Source of the DNA: an uncultured Olsenella sp.
GTDB lineage: Bacteria > Actinomycetota > Coriobacteriia > Coriobacteriales > Atopobiaceae
DNA length: 64,000 nt
Reading direction: 5' to 3'
Assembly (NCBI GenBank): GCA_900316105.1
Contig: ONBR01000011.1
Span: forward strand, 1-64,000
A program made the translations under genes and the position numbers. Below, in pieces: positions 25,944 through 34,802 of the stretch. The notes beneath the pieces are model-generated. The model was given only the letters and a program-made list of their open reading frames with translations, was not told the DNA's origin and did no database searches. Within the stretch, counting starts at the first letter, position 1, and each line of letters starts with the position of its first letter.

Positions 25944-26414
25944 TTAGGCCTCCTCGACCTCATCCAGAACCATGCAGGGCTGATACCAGGTGATGATCTT
26001 GTCGGAGCCCTCCTTCTCGGGGGTCTCGCGCTTGAAGGGCAGCAGGTGGACGCGGATGGTCTCCTTGTCACCATATAGGCGCTGCTGAAGGCCCTTGACG
26101 ACCTTCTTCTTGCCGCAGAAGATGACGAAGGTGTACTCTGCGCCCTCGTCCAGCTTGACCTTGCCGTAGCCGTAGGGCTGGAAGGCCTTCAGGTAAGGCT
26201 TGTCGTTCTGGATGCCGGGGACGACGAAGGACTCCAGGGTGCCCTTGCCGGAAAGCTCGACCCACTCGGTCTCGTGATAGCCACAAGCGTTGCAGCCCAG
26301 GTGGGGCGGGAACTCGATGGCACCACACTCCTTGCACTTGCGGGCCAGAAGCTTGCCCTCGGCAAGGCCGTCATAGAACTTCTGAGTAATGGGCTCCATG
26401 TTCTCAAGCAGCAT
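25944..26414 (-). CDS. Zn-ribbon / OB-fold protein (DUF35), thiolase partner
   Basis: A 156-residue protein. The N-terminal rubredoxin-like Zn ribbon has CKECGAIEFPPHLGCNACG (residues about 27-45), followed by an OB fold (GKGTLESFVV...). DUF35 proteins form obligate complexes with thiolases or HMG-CoA-synthase-like enzymes, as in archaeal acetoacetyl-CoA thiolase/HMGCS and in PhlB of the PhlACB acyltransferase. It is encoded 38 nt after the thiolase-like gene, as expected for such a complex. The ATG at 26412-26414 has AAGGAGG. Confidence 0.88.
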   Translation of the reverse strand: MLLENMEPITQKFYDGLAEGKLLARKCKECGAIEFPPHLGCNACGYHETEWVELSGKGTLESFVVPGIQNDKPYLKAFQPYGYGKVKLDEGAEYTFVIFCGKKKVVKGLQQRLYGDKETIRVHLLPFKRETPEKEGSDKIITWYQPCMVLDEVEEA

Positions 26415-26452
26415 TATTTGTTCCTCCTTGGGAGAACGGCGCGTGCAAACGC

Positions 26453-27745
26453 CTAGTCAACGGTACGAAGAATCTGGCAACGGATGTTCTGGCCACCGCC
26501 GAAGCCACGAAGGAACGTGGTCTCGGGGACCTTCTTCACCTGCGTTGCGCCAGCCTCGCCACGCATCTGCTTGACTGCGGACCAGATGTCAGCAATGCCG
26601 GAGGCACCGTGTGCGTGACCGAAGTTGCAGCGGCCGCCGTGGGGGTTGATGGGCTTGTCGCCGTCGAAGCCATAGCGACCCTCGATGGCGTACTTCCAGG
26701 ACTCGCCGCGAGGCACGAAGCCCATCTCCTCGGGAACCGCAAGGTCGCCGGCCAGGAAGAAGTCGTTGACGTAGAGCAGGTCGATCTCGTCGGGCTTGAC
26801 ACCGGTGTACTCGTACACCTGCTTGGTGCCGTCCTTGGTACCGTTGAACTCGTTGTCGGCGGTAGCGCCCTCGTAGGCAGCGGCGCCGGTGCCCAGGACC
26901 TCGATGATCTTGTGATCAAGACCGCGGGCCTTTGCCATCTCGGTGGGCATGACGACCAGGGCTGCTGCGCCATCGCACTTAATCTCGAAGCCGGTGACAC
27001 GCAGGTACTGGGTGACCTTGGGGTTGGAGAAGGACTTCAGGTACTCGTCAGCGTCAGCGTTGCCGTTCTCCTTGGCCAGCTCCTCGAAGGTCTTCTCGGA
27101 GAAGCCCTCGGGGGTCAGGACGGCGGCGCGGCGCAGGGACTTGGAGATGCCGTTGAGGGCATCGTCAATCTGCTCGGCGGTCAGGCCGAACTTCCAACGG
27201 TACTCGTTCACCCAGTTGTCGAAGGAGATGCCGAATGCGGAGTCGAAGACACGACCATAGGCACGGTCGTAGACCTTGGGGATGGAGGGCAGCATCTCGG
27301 ACAGGGGGAAGTCACGACGATAGCAGCCGGGAGCGTCGACGACGGGCAGGGAAGCGGCCAGGTCGACGGCACCGGAGAGGACGATGTCGTAGGTGCCGGA
27401 GGCGACAGCCTGTACAGCCTCCTGCAGGGCGACATAGCCCGTGCAGCAAGCCTCGGAGTGGTGGACGGAGCCGATGCCACGGACGCCGAACCAGTCTGCA
27501 ACCTGCATGTTGGGCGTCAGGGAGTCACCAATCATGAAGGGGTTGGCAGCACCGTGGTAGAAGTACTGGATGTCGCGGGGCTCAAGGCCGGCGTCCTTGA
27601 TGGCCTCGAGTGCTGCGTAACCAAACGCGCTGCCCTCGTCCATACCCTTGGTGTTGGGGTGATCCTCGAAGTTCTTGAAGGGGGTGCAGCCCACGCCAAC
27701 GATAGCGACGCTGCGCGCCTGCTTGCCAAGCTTGACCTTGTTCAT
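26453..27745 (-). CDS. thiolase-family enzyme (SCP-x/PhlC-like)
   Basis: Makes or breaks C-C bonds next to a thioester or ketone. The 430-residue protein has the nucleophilic Cys in SEACCTGYVALQEAV (near residue 90) and the catalytic His block NPHGGRCNFGHAHGASG near 355. The usual C-terminal second Cys (CxGGG) is replaced by GFGGGQN, as in SCP-x/PhlC-type thiolases that work with DUF35 partners. The ATG at 27743-27745 (AGGAG before it) was chosen over longer readings. First gene of the minus-strand set A, divergent from the PucR-type regulator across a 307-bp promoter region. Confidence 0.87.
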   Translation of the reverse strand: MNKVKLGKQARSVAIVGVGCTPFKNFEDHPNTKGMDEGSAFGYAALEAIKDAGLEPRDIQYFYHGAANPFMIGDSLTPNMQVADWFGVRGIGSVHHSEACCTGYVALQEAVQAVASGTYDIVLSGAVDLAASLPVVDAPGCYRRDFPLSEMLPSIPKVYDRAYGRVFDSAFGISFDNWVNEYRWKFGLTAEQIDDALNGISKSLRRAAVLTPEGFSEKTFEELAKENGNADADEYLKSFSNPKVTQYLRVTGFEIKCDGAAALVVMPTEMAKARGLDHKIIEVLGTGAAAYEGATADNEFNGTKDGTKQVYEYTGVKPDEIDLLYVNDFFLAGDLAVPEEMGFVPRGESWKYAIEGRYGFDGDKPINPHGGRCNFGHAHGASGIADIWSAVKQMRGEAGATQVKKVPETTFLRGFGGGQNIRCQILRTVD

Positions 27746-28052
27746 GGAAATCAACTCCTGACAGTAGTTACCATCTGCAATGAGGTCGTTCGTTGCCACT
27801 GGATGGCGAAGGTAACCCACGCGCACAAGAGCCCACCCGCCAAATAGACGACAAGGACAGGTGGTTATGCGACAAATGGTGCGAGAACCGACGCTTCACT
27901 GGGCTTGCGTTACGACCCGATTACCGTTATCGAAGAGTTTCCCACCATCATTCCTGGATGTCTTTGTGTATTCTCACATACTGTTAATTACTTCCCGCCA
28001 TTAGGATGTGGCGCCCAAACATCGCACGGCTCGTTTTGAATTGGAGGGTTCA
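27746..28052. promoter_or_regulatory. divergent promoter region with TGTG-N6-CACA palindrome at 27965-27978
   Basis: The 307-bp gap separates the thiolase operon and the PucR-type gene. TGTG TATTCT CACA (27965-27978) has the same spacing as the palindromes at 23215, 31002 and 47496. An AT-rich stretch with TTAATTA follows (27984-27990). No gene is seen. Probable control region for both directions. Confidence 0.55.
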
Positions 28053-29672
28053 ATGAGACTTGAATCGCTGCTGACAAGGCTGCCCGAGGGAGCCCTCGGA
28101 AAGACCCACTTTGCCGACAAGGAAGCCGAAGTTTACACCCTGAGCTTCATCACCTTCGATCAGAAGTCCATCCTCGAGGACGTCCTCTACTTTGGAGATG
28201 CGACCCAGCTGCCCGAAGGCTTTCCCGAGGACAGCTTTGCCAACTTCCTCGTCTACGGCGACAACGACATCCCTCAGTCGCTCATGGAGGCAAAGAACAT
28301 CAATGTCGTCACATTGACCACCGGCACAGACCCCTATGCTTGCTACAACGCCCTCCAGGCCTTCTTCATCGAGGACCAGGAGGTTACCGACATCATCCGC
28401 CGCATGCTGATGGCCCACTTCTCCAACAATGGTCTGCAGTACCTGATCGAGGAAGCCTCCAACGCCCTGGGTAACCCCATTCTGGTCGTGGACACCAGCT
28501 ATCATTACATCGCCTATTACCTCGGTGATCTCAAGGATGACAACTGCACCTTTGCGAAGGTGATGAAGCAGGAGCTGGCCTACGAGTCCATACTCGAGTC
28601 TGGCGTGGACTACATCCTAAAGACCCAGGTGGACGAGAACATCGCAAATACTCGCGCTCCCCTTCTGGCCCACAATGAGCACCTGGACTGCGACACCATC
28701 ACAGGGGCCGTCTTTGTCCACGGAGTCTGCCTGGCACATGTGCTCATGGCCGCCGTCAACCACCCCTTCCGCGAGATGGATAGGGAATGCTTTGGCCGCC
28801 TGACGCATTTCGTAGGACAGGAGCTCCAAAAGATTCCCGTCTACGAAACCAGCAAGGGGCAGATGGGGGCCTACTTCCTCTCGAGCCTCCTCGACGACGA
28901 GCAACCCAGCCCCGCCGTCATCAAGCGTCGTCTCAAGGTCCTGGACTACCACCCCTACCCCGTCTTTTACATAGGAATCCTCAAGCCCAACGAGGAGCCG
29001 CTGACGACCCAGGGCATCTCCAACATCGCCAATCAGCTCCTGCCCATCCTCAACCACTGCGTCTACTCGCAGTATGAGGAGCAGCTGGTCGTACTCTTTA
29101 ACTTCAAGGAGGAAGATGGCCTAGGCGACTATGCAAAGGATCTCCTCATAAAGGTAGCCAGCCTCAACAACCTGACGGTGGGACTCAGCAACTCATTTGC
29201 CAACCTGGTGGACATCCGAAACTACTACCAGCAGGCAAGGAACGCCATCAAGTTTGGCAGCATCGTCAGCGACGCCATAGACGACCACAACCTCTACCAC
29301 TACTGCGACTACGCCTACGTGCAGACCCTCTATCTGACCAGCAAGTCGCACGGGCTCATGCAATTCTGCCACCCGTCCCTGCTCAAGCTCATGGACTACG
29401 ACAAGGAGCACGGCACCGAGCTCATGGAGACCCTCTTTGAGTACCTGCAAACCGCCGGCAACACGACGCGTGCGGCTTCCATGCTCTACCTGCACAAGAA
29501 CACGATGCTCTACCGACTGAACCGCATCCGTTCCATCCTGGGGACGGACCTGACCTCTGGAGAGGACAACTTCCTCCTGTCCTTCTCCTATCGCATCCTG
29601 CTCTACCTGGGTCTCTTCTCACCACACCACAAGATTGAGCGTGAAGACCTCAAGAAGGGGAAAGGCGAGTAG
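28053..29672 (+). CDS. PucR-family transcriptional regulator (set A)
   Basis: A 539-residue regulator. The C-terminal HTH of the PucR/CdaR type is clear (LFEYLQTAGNTTRAASMLYLHKNTMLYRLNRIRSILG), and the middle carries a GGDEF-like/PucR linker domain. The N-terminal 250 residues would sense the inducer. The ATG at 28053 (TTGGAGGG before it) is preferred to the upstream in-frame start at 28008. Divergent from the thiolase operon, so the likely targets are that operon and itself. A paralogue of similar length lies at 48950-50527, divergent from the second Pta-Buk pair. Confidence 0.85.
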   Translation: MRLESLLTRLPEGALGKTHFADKEAEVYTLSFITFDQKSILEDVLYFGDATQLPEGFPEDSFANFLVYGDNDIPQSLMEAKNINVVTLTTGTDPYACYNALQAFFIEDQEVTDIIRRMLMAHFSNNGLQYLIEEASNALGNPILVVDTSYHYIAYYLGDLKDDNCTFAKVMKQELAYESILESGVDYILKTQVDENIANTRAPLLAHNEHLDCDTITGAVFVHGVCLAHVLMAAVNHPFREMDRECFGRLTHFVGQELQKIPVYETSKGQMGAYFLSSLLDDEQPSPAVIKRRLKVLDYHPYPVFYIGILKPNEEPLTTQGISNIANQLLPILNHCVYSQYEEQLVVLFNFKEEDGLGDYAKDLLIKVASLNNLTVGLSNSFANLVDIRNYYQQARNAIKFGSIVSDAIDDHNLYHYCDYAYVQTLYLTSKSHGLMQFCHPSLLKLMDYDKEHGTELMETLFEYLQTAGNTTRAASMLYLHKNTMLYRLNRIRSILGTDLTSGEDNFLLSFSYRILLYLGLFSPHHKIEREDLKKGKGE

Positions 29673-29697
29673 GTAGTCGATACGCCTGCGTGGGGGC

Positions 29698-29777
29698 GTC
29701 GTCTTTCCTCAGTGCTCGAACAGTCTCTCGGCGCGCTTCGCGCAGCCGTCGCGAAACTGCGTCTGAGGAAAGACGAC
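29698..29777 (+). terminator. family-2 loop-conserved hairpin after PucR gene
   Basis: A perfect 15-bp stem (29698-29712 / 29763-29777) starts 26 nt past the PucR stop. The 50-nt loop reads TGCTCGAACAG, then CGCGCTTCGCGCAG, then AACTGCG. The same loop parts appear in the same orientation relative to transcription after the MBL gene (54627-54702) and after leuS (59080-59163). Confidence 0.65.
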
Positions 29778-29809
29778 CAGCCATGCAGACGCTCTCACCC
29801 AAATATGAA

Positions 29810-29848
29810 GAGAGGACAGGCCCAGCTTTCGCTGAATCCTGTCCTCTC
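29810..29848. terminator. bidirectional terminator
   Basis: A perfect 11-bp stem (GAGAGGACAGG / CCTGTCCTCTC) lies between convergent genes. CCTTTT follows on the plus side, and TTCATATTT on the minus side. It would end the iron-sulfur flavoprotein mRNA (stop 29877) and back up the PucR terminator. Confidence 0.8.
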
Positions 29849-29876
29849 CCTTTTCGCGCACTCTACTCAGATGAGA

Positions 29877-30857
29877 TTAGTGCTTGATCTCGACGGTGGG
29901 GAACGTCATGTTCTTGTACTCGTCGTAGACGTCCTTGATGTCACCCTGGTGAGCGAAGAAGTCCAAACGGGTCTGGATGATCTCGTTGAGGTGCTCTGCA
30001 CGAGACTTGTCAATGAAGCGGTCGCGGATGTGACCCTTCTCGGGGTCGATGACCAGCATGGGACGACCGGTCTCGGGGTTGGTGCCAAGGACGCCGCCGC
30101 AGCCGCAGACCGCGCACTCGTAAGGGAACTCTACGCCATCCCAGTGCTTGTCACCAGGATAGACGAGGCTGGAGTGGCAGTTGGGGCAGACACCGTCGTT
30201 GGGGTCGCCGAGCCACTTGCGGTCCTCGACGGGGGTCTCCATGGCCTCCCAGATGTGCTCGCCAAGCTGCTTCACGCGCTCGAGCTGAGCAGCGTTGTCC
30301 TCGGTCAGCAGGTTGCCAGGACGACCAACACGCTGGAGCATCAGACGGTCGACAGGCGTGATGGACATGGTGAACATGGAGGCCTGCAGGGTCTCGAGGG
30401 CCAGGGGCTGCCAGTCGTGCATGGAGCCACCGACGGCGATGAGGCCTGCCACGGTGTGCGGATCCTCCTTGACGACGCCGATCTCCTTCAGGAAGGAGAG
30501 CTCGTAGGCCAGGAAACGCTGGGCGAAGCGCAGGTACATGGAGCTGGGTGCCAGGTCGTAGGTAGGAGCGGCAAAGATGACGCCGTTGCAGGTGTGGAGC
30601 TCAGCAACGAGCTGATCGACATCGTCCTTGTCCTTCAGGACGCAGCCCTTGTACTCCTTCTGCTTGCCAGCAGCAATCATGCCCATCTGCATGGTGCAGC
30701 CCTCGCAACCGGTGCAGGGAAGGATGTTGTAGTCAAAGAGGTTGATCATCTCGACCTCTGCGCCCTTGTCCTGCAAGACCTTCAGAGCGGCCTTGACTGC
30801 CAGCTCGCCATTGCCATTCTTGCGGCCTGCGCAGATGCCAATAACCTTGTGTGCCAT
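29877..30857 (-). CDS. iron-sulfur flavoprotein, NADPH-dependent FMN reductase-like (set A)
   Basis: A flavodoxin-like fold with FMN-binding start (VIGICAGRKNGNGE) and a 4Fe-4S motif PCTGCEGC near residue 50, as in ISF proteins that carry electrons between ferredoxin and flavin. The C-terminal third adds two Cys pairs (CPNCHSS; CAVCGCG), a rubredoxin-like metal site. Length 326. The ATG at 30855-30857 follows AGGAG. A TGTG-N6-CACA palindrome lies 145 bp upstream. A paralogue sits at 47680-48747 in set B. Possible role: reduction or electron supply for the pathway; substrate unknown. Confidence 0.8.
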   Translation of the reverse strand: MAHKVIGICAGRKNGNGELAVKAALKVLQDKGAEVEMINLFDYNILPCTGCEGCTMQMGMIAAGKQKEYKGCVLKDKDDVDQLVAELHTCNGVIFAAPTYDLAPSSMYLRFAQRFLAYELSFLKEIGVVKEDPHTVAGLIAVGGSMHDWQPLALETLQASMFTMSITPVDRLMLQRVGRPGNLLTEDNAAQLERVKQLGEHIWEAMETPVEDRKWLGDPNDGVCPNCHSSLVYPGDKHWDGVEFPYECAVCGCGGVLGTNPETGRPMLVIDPEKGHIRDRFIDKSRAEHLNEIIQTRLDFFAHQGDIKDVYDEYKNMTFPTVEIKH

Positions 30858-31000
30858 GGTAAGAACTCCTCTCCTAGGAGACATAGACAGTGCGGTGCAC
30901 CCCCTGTGCACCTCTACCCTACAGCAATAATTTTTTAGTAATCGGGCAGGTGGAACACTATCCACCCAGACGAAGCTAAAACCTCCTTTGAGGGTACTCT

Positions 31001-31016
31001 TTGTGCGTCCGCACAA
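31001..31016 (-). promoter_or_regulatory. TTGTGC-N4-GCACAA operator-like palindrome
   Basis: TTGTGCG TC CGCACAA is symmetric except for the central two bases and shows the TGTG-N6-CACA spacing. It lies upstream of the iron-sulfur flavoprotein gene and directly before the first REP cluster. Confidence 0.5.
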
Positions 31017-31027
31017 GAGCCAATGGG

Positions 31028-31110
31028 GAGACATTGGGGACGGAGCGCTTTGTCTCAGAGACATTGGGGACGGAGCGCTTTGTCTCAGAGACAATGGGGA
31101 CGGAGCGGCG
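31028..31110 (+). repeat. REP cluster A (30-bp units)
   Basis: Two exact 30-bp units (31028-31057, 31058-31087) and a partial third contain GGGGACGGAGCGCTTTGTCT, bounded by GAGACA/TGTCTC ends that can pair. It lies just past the 3' end of the transposase gene. Confidence 0.85.
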
Positions 31111-31161
31111 AGCATCCCAGTCGCCCTCCCTCGCATCATGCAACTCGAGCCTCAATGCTAG

Positions 31162-31971
31162 TCAGGCCATCGCACCAGCTCGACTGATAATGTTTCGGCC
31201 GATTCCCGTCATGCGTTCGATTTGTCGAATGGAAAATCCCGCAGAACGCAACGATGTTAGCGCCTTGTCGCGTTCGACCTTTGGAAGAGAGCCCAGCTCT
31301 TCCAGACTCTCGCAACCCAGCACCTCGTCGGCTCTCTGCCGAAGCACATCCGCGTCGACTTTTCGCAGGGACCCAAAGCAGTGGAGCGGGTCGCTTTGGA
31401 CTGCCGCGTCACCTCCGACTGCCGCGTCACCTCCGCAGTCTTCACATGCCAGGCGATGGCACAGCTCAAAGCCACCCCTGCCCCCGAAGGACGCTAAAAT
31501 GAAGTTCGTCTCGCAGATTTTCGGACTACCCATGTATTCGTGGAAGCTGCTCCAGGGATATTCGCCCATCTTTCCCATGCCGCCTCGCTGGGGATTCAGG
31601 TGGATGTAGGTCACGACGGTCAGCAGGTAGGAAGTCGTCGAGACCGGCTCGCTCTTGAACCTCCCCTGGAAGAGGTGGCCGACATGGTCGTGTCGATTGT
31701 TGTAGAAGGCGGCGTAGGTCGACCCAATGTTTCGCATCGCTTCGCCTATGGCAGCCAAGTCACCATGAAGGAGCAGGTGAACGTGGTTGTCCATGAGACA
31801 CCAGGCCAGTATCGCCACTCCCCTGTCATGCACGAAGCGAACGAGCAGGGCCAGATACCGTGTCCGGTCGACATCATCCTCAAAGATCGTGTGCCTACCA
31901 ACGCCGCGTGCCATCACATGATAAATTTCCGATGGCGTTTGAAACTGGTACCTGGATTTACGCATGCCCAT
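31162..31971 (-). CDS. REP-associated tyrosine transposase (RAYT, Y1/IS200-like)
   Basis: A 269-residue single-strand-DNA transposase. It has the HUH motif in LMDNHVHLLLHGD (near residue 65), the YHVMARGVGRHTIF start and the catalytic Tyr region (TSYLLTVVTYIHLNPQRGG). The C-terminus carries a HTH-like segment (IRQIERMTGIGRNIIS) and a short GGDAAV duplication. The ATG at 31969-31971 follows GGGGGTG. It is flanked by oppositely oriented copies of the 30-bp repeat (31028-31110 and 32186-32215), the hallmark of RAYT proteins that mobilise or maintain REP sequences. Confidence 0.9.
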   Translation of the reverse strand: MGMRKSRYQFQTPSEIYHVMARGVGRHTIFEDDVDRTRYLALLVRFVHDRGVAILAWCLMDNHVHLLLHGDLAAIGEAMRNIGSTYAAFYNNRHDHVGHLFQGRFKSEPVSTTSYLLTVVTYIHLNPQRGGMGKMGEYPWSSFHEYMGSPKICETNFILASFGGRGGFELCHRLACEDCGGDAAVGGDAAVQSDPLHCFGSLRKVDADVLRQRADEVLGCESLEELGSLPKVERDKALTSLRSAGFSIRQIERMTGIGRNIISRAGAMA

Positions 31972-32170
31972 CGCACCCCCAAACGTAAACTGAGCGAGTG
32001 GAAGCATGGTCGCACAATCCGAGATTCGTTAGCTTGCACCGCCGCTTAAGGTGCGGCAAGCGGTTTCGGCGACTGGCAAATCTTTTCGACTGACGGGCGG
32101 GTGTCGAAATTTCGCAATGGGATCATGGCTTTTAGCTGCGGTTTTATCATTATCGTCCGCAACGTTGCTC

Positions 32171-32215
32171 TGTCCCTTTTGTCTCTGAGACAAAGTGCTC
32201 CGTCCCTAATGTCTC
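32171..32215 (-). repeat. REP cluster B, inverted copy
   Basis: One complete 30-bp unit on the minus strand (32186-32215) plus a partial unit (32171-32185), in the opposite orientation to cluster A. It directly precedes the ribosome site of the MBL gene at 32227. Confidence 0.85.
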
Positions 32216-32226
32216 ATCGGAGGAAT

Positions 32227-33036
32227 ATGGAAGCAAGCATCGCGAGAAAGAAAATATCCGAACACGTCTGGCAGCTCACCGACATCTACGACGCCAGGGC
32301 ATACCTCGTGCTTGGAGCAGAAAGGGCCCTCCTCGTTGATACGATGGCGGGATTCGGGGATCTGCCAGCCACGCTACGATCTATCACCCATCTGCCCGTG
32401 ACGGTCGCCCTGACGCACAGGCACTACGACCACGTGGCCGGGTCATATGGCTTTCCAGAGGTGTGGATGTCAGCTGCTGACGACGGACATTGGGACGTGC
32501 AGATCGACAACGAGAAGACGATTCACGCACAAGTCTGCAAGGAAAAAGACCTCTCCCCCGACCTTGCCTGGCCGCTGCGCGACGGGTCCATTCCGCACGT
32601 CCGTCACGTCTGCGAGGGAAATCGAATTGACCTTGGCGGTGTCAACGTGACGGCATATGAGCTACCAGGTCATACGCCCGGGTCTGTAGGCTATCTGGTG
32701 CAAGAGGACCGGGCTCTCTTGTCCGGCGATGCGGTGACGCCGATTATGTGCCTGTTCTTCCCAGAGAGTTTGCCCATCACCACATATCGGCAGAGCTTGA
32801 GAAGGATGAACGGGCTCCCCTTCGACGAATTCTGGACTGGACACCACGACATTGGCTTTTCGCATGATAGTCTGAAGGGCTTTGACGATGCGGCTGCCTA
32901 CGCCGAGGCTGCGTCCAAGGGTATCCAATGGATGCATGCCCGCCTGCAACAGTTCACGGGCACACTCTATGTGAAAGACTCCCGAGCACTCCTGGATGCC
33001 GACTCCCCCGACTTCCGAGCTGTCATCGCCAAATGA
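32227..33036 (+). CDS. metallo-beta-lactamase-fold hydrolase (1)
   Basis: A 269-residue hydrolase with the metal motif THRHYDHVAG (residues about 65-74), SGDAVTP for the bridging Asp, LPGHTPGS and GHHDIGF for the remaining His ligands. It is of the glyoxalase-II-like group. The ATG at 32227 has GGAGG. It is related to the protein at 54716-55600 (shared VTVALTH/VTVVLTH and LSGDAVTPIM blocks). The substrate is unknown. Its TGA (33034-33036) overlaps the first REP unit of cluster C. Confidence 0.85.
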   Translation: MEASIARKKISEHVWQLTDIYDARAYLVLGAERALLVDTMAGFGDLPATLRSITHLPVTVALTHRHYDHVAGSYGFPEVWMSAADDGHWDVQIDNEKTIHAQVCKEKDLSPDLAWPLRDGSIPHVRHVCEGNRIDLGGVNVTAYELPGHTPGSVGYLVQEDRALLSGDAVTPIMCLFFPESLPITTYRQSLRRMNGLPFDEFWTGHHDIGFSHDSLKGFDDAAAYAEAASKGIQWMHARLQQFTGTLYVKDSRALLDADSPDFRAVIAK

Positions 33037-33273
33037 GTCATTAGGGACGGAGCCTTTTGTCTCTGAGTCATTGGGGACGGAGCCTTTTGTCTCTGAGTCA
33101 AAAGGGACAGGGCCGCCTCTCGCCAGCGAGCCATTGGGGATGCGAGCCATTGGGGACGGAGCCTATCGTCTCTGAGACGAAGTGCTCCGTCCCTATTGTC
33201 TCCCCATTGTCTCTGAGACGAAGTGCTCCGTCCCCATTGTCTCTGAGACGAAGTGCTCCGTCCCTATTGTCTC
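33035..33273. repeat. REP cluster C between two convergent genes
   Basis: About eight units in head-to-tail and then inverted order: plus-oriented units with AGCCTTTTGTCTC (33035-33173) and minus-oriented units (33174-33273). The stop codons of both neighbouring genes lie inside it (33034-33036 overlapping, 33264-33266 inside). Confidence 0.85.
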
Positions 33274-34766
33274 GGTCGGCGTTTGAGGGTCAGGCCCAGG
33301 CCGGCCAAGGCAGAGCCAAGGGTCGCAAGAAGCCCAGAGACTCCCGCGGCGGCCTGGCTGTCACCCGTCTGCGGCAGCAAGTCATCGCCCGACGTCCGAG
33401 ACGCAGCCGTCCGGAAGGTCGCGCCGCGACCAGCATAACCAGCAGCACCCTCGCGGGCGCGGCGTCCCTTATCCTGGCCCCCAGTGTGCGCGAACGGATC
33501 AGAACCGCCATCCTTCCCATCCTCACGCCGCTCGATGACAAGCTCCCCATCCTCGACCTCAACCAAAACCTTGCCATAGTTTGGAGACTGGGCAACAAAG
33601 TCCGCAGCCGAAAGCCCCATGGAATATCTTCCTGGCTCCTTGGCGGAGACTGACGCCACGACGCCGTCTCGCAGGACGATGGAGATCTCCGGATCGATCT
33701 CAGCAGCATCGCTGACCCAACCCGAAACCACCTGCGCGTCGCCGTTGAAGGTATAGCGGCCCTTCCCGCCCCTCACGTGCACCACGACGGAATCCGCGGG
33801 GCTCACGCGAAGGCTGCCGAGAACCTTCTCGACCTCGTAGTCGGCAGAGTCGGTACCCTGGGCAAAGGCATAGACGAACTCATTGGGACTCACGCCCGCA
33901 GACGTACGCGTACCCATGAAGGCATAGGCGAGACCATCGTCGCCAACCAGTCCCGGCTGGGTCTGGTTGCCAGACAGATGAGTCGTCACCTCATGTCTGA
34001 CCAGCGGGGTTCCGTCAAAGGTCCTGCTGGCATCGGCGCTTGTCAGGGTGATGGCACGAGGAAGAATGGTCAGCGTGCCAGGTAGAACCGTAACAGCATA
34101 GTTGCCAGCCACATCCACTGGCAACTCCGCCGCTCGAGCCACACGACGCAAGGCCCCAGCGTGCTTCGGGTTCCACCTGCTGGAGGAGAAGCGAATGGAG
34201 TTGTTGCCCTCCCTGGTATCGCGAACGTGCGTCACCGCGCCTGTCGCCTCGGCGTCGAGCGTATCAAAGCCCTGGACCTCCCCCTCGACGACAGTGACTC
34301 CGCCCACAAAGTGCTCCTCGCCGTCGTAGATCCAGCTGCCATCGTCCGACTTCAAAGTGATGGCGTAGGGTGCGATTCGATAGGTGCGCACGTAGCTGCC
34401 GCCATAGGCGCCCTGGCCTCTGACCGTAACCGTAACGCCCGCCGCCGTGACGTCGGTGGCGTTGCCCTCAACGGTAAGGGTGTAATCGTCGCCCTCGACA
34501 AGCGTGACCGCCGCATCCTGGGCATCTTCCACCGAAGGAGTCAGCACCTGCGCCAAGCCGTTGTAGACGACGTCCTGCAGGTCGCCCACCGTCAGGGCAC
34601 GCTTGATCTGGTAGCGAATGGTACGCTCTCCCAGATAGTTGTTCTTGCCGCGGATGACCGCGGTGACGGTACCGACATCGATGCCCACACGGTCCTGGGG
34701 AATCTCTCTGCCCTCGGGGTCCGTGGCAGAAAGCACAAGCTCGTAGTCCTCGCCCTCGCGAAGCAC
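33264..34766 (-). pseudogene. C-terminal fragment of giant MBG-repeat adhesin with LPQTG anchor
   Basis: About 500 residues continuing the frame of the central part after an in-frame TAG at 34803-34805. It has further MBG-like and strand-rich repeats, then a Gly/Arg-rich stretch and a sortase signal: LLPQTGDSQAAAG, a hydrophobic segment (VSGLLATLGSALAGLGLTL) and the basic tail KRRPRQ. The final codons and stop come from the REP array. Separate translation could start at GTG 34764-34766, but no ribosome site is evident, so without readthrough the protein would lack its anchor. Confidence 0.7.
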
Positions 34767-34802
34767 CTCACCCTTCTTGGTATCGATAACCTTGATGGAT
34801 GT

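Noticed and set aside
18292..27745. Naming the pathway as phloroglucinol or flavonoid degradation
   Set aside because: The key enzymes (phloroglucinol reductase, cyclohydrolase, phloretin hydrolase) are not recognisable here; the similarity to PhlB/PhlC is only at family level.
31028..33273. 30-bp tandem repeats as a CRISPR array
   Set aside because: The units abut or alternate in orientation and there are no unique spacers or cas genes; they fit REP elements of the RAYT.
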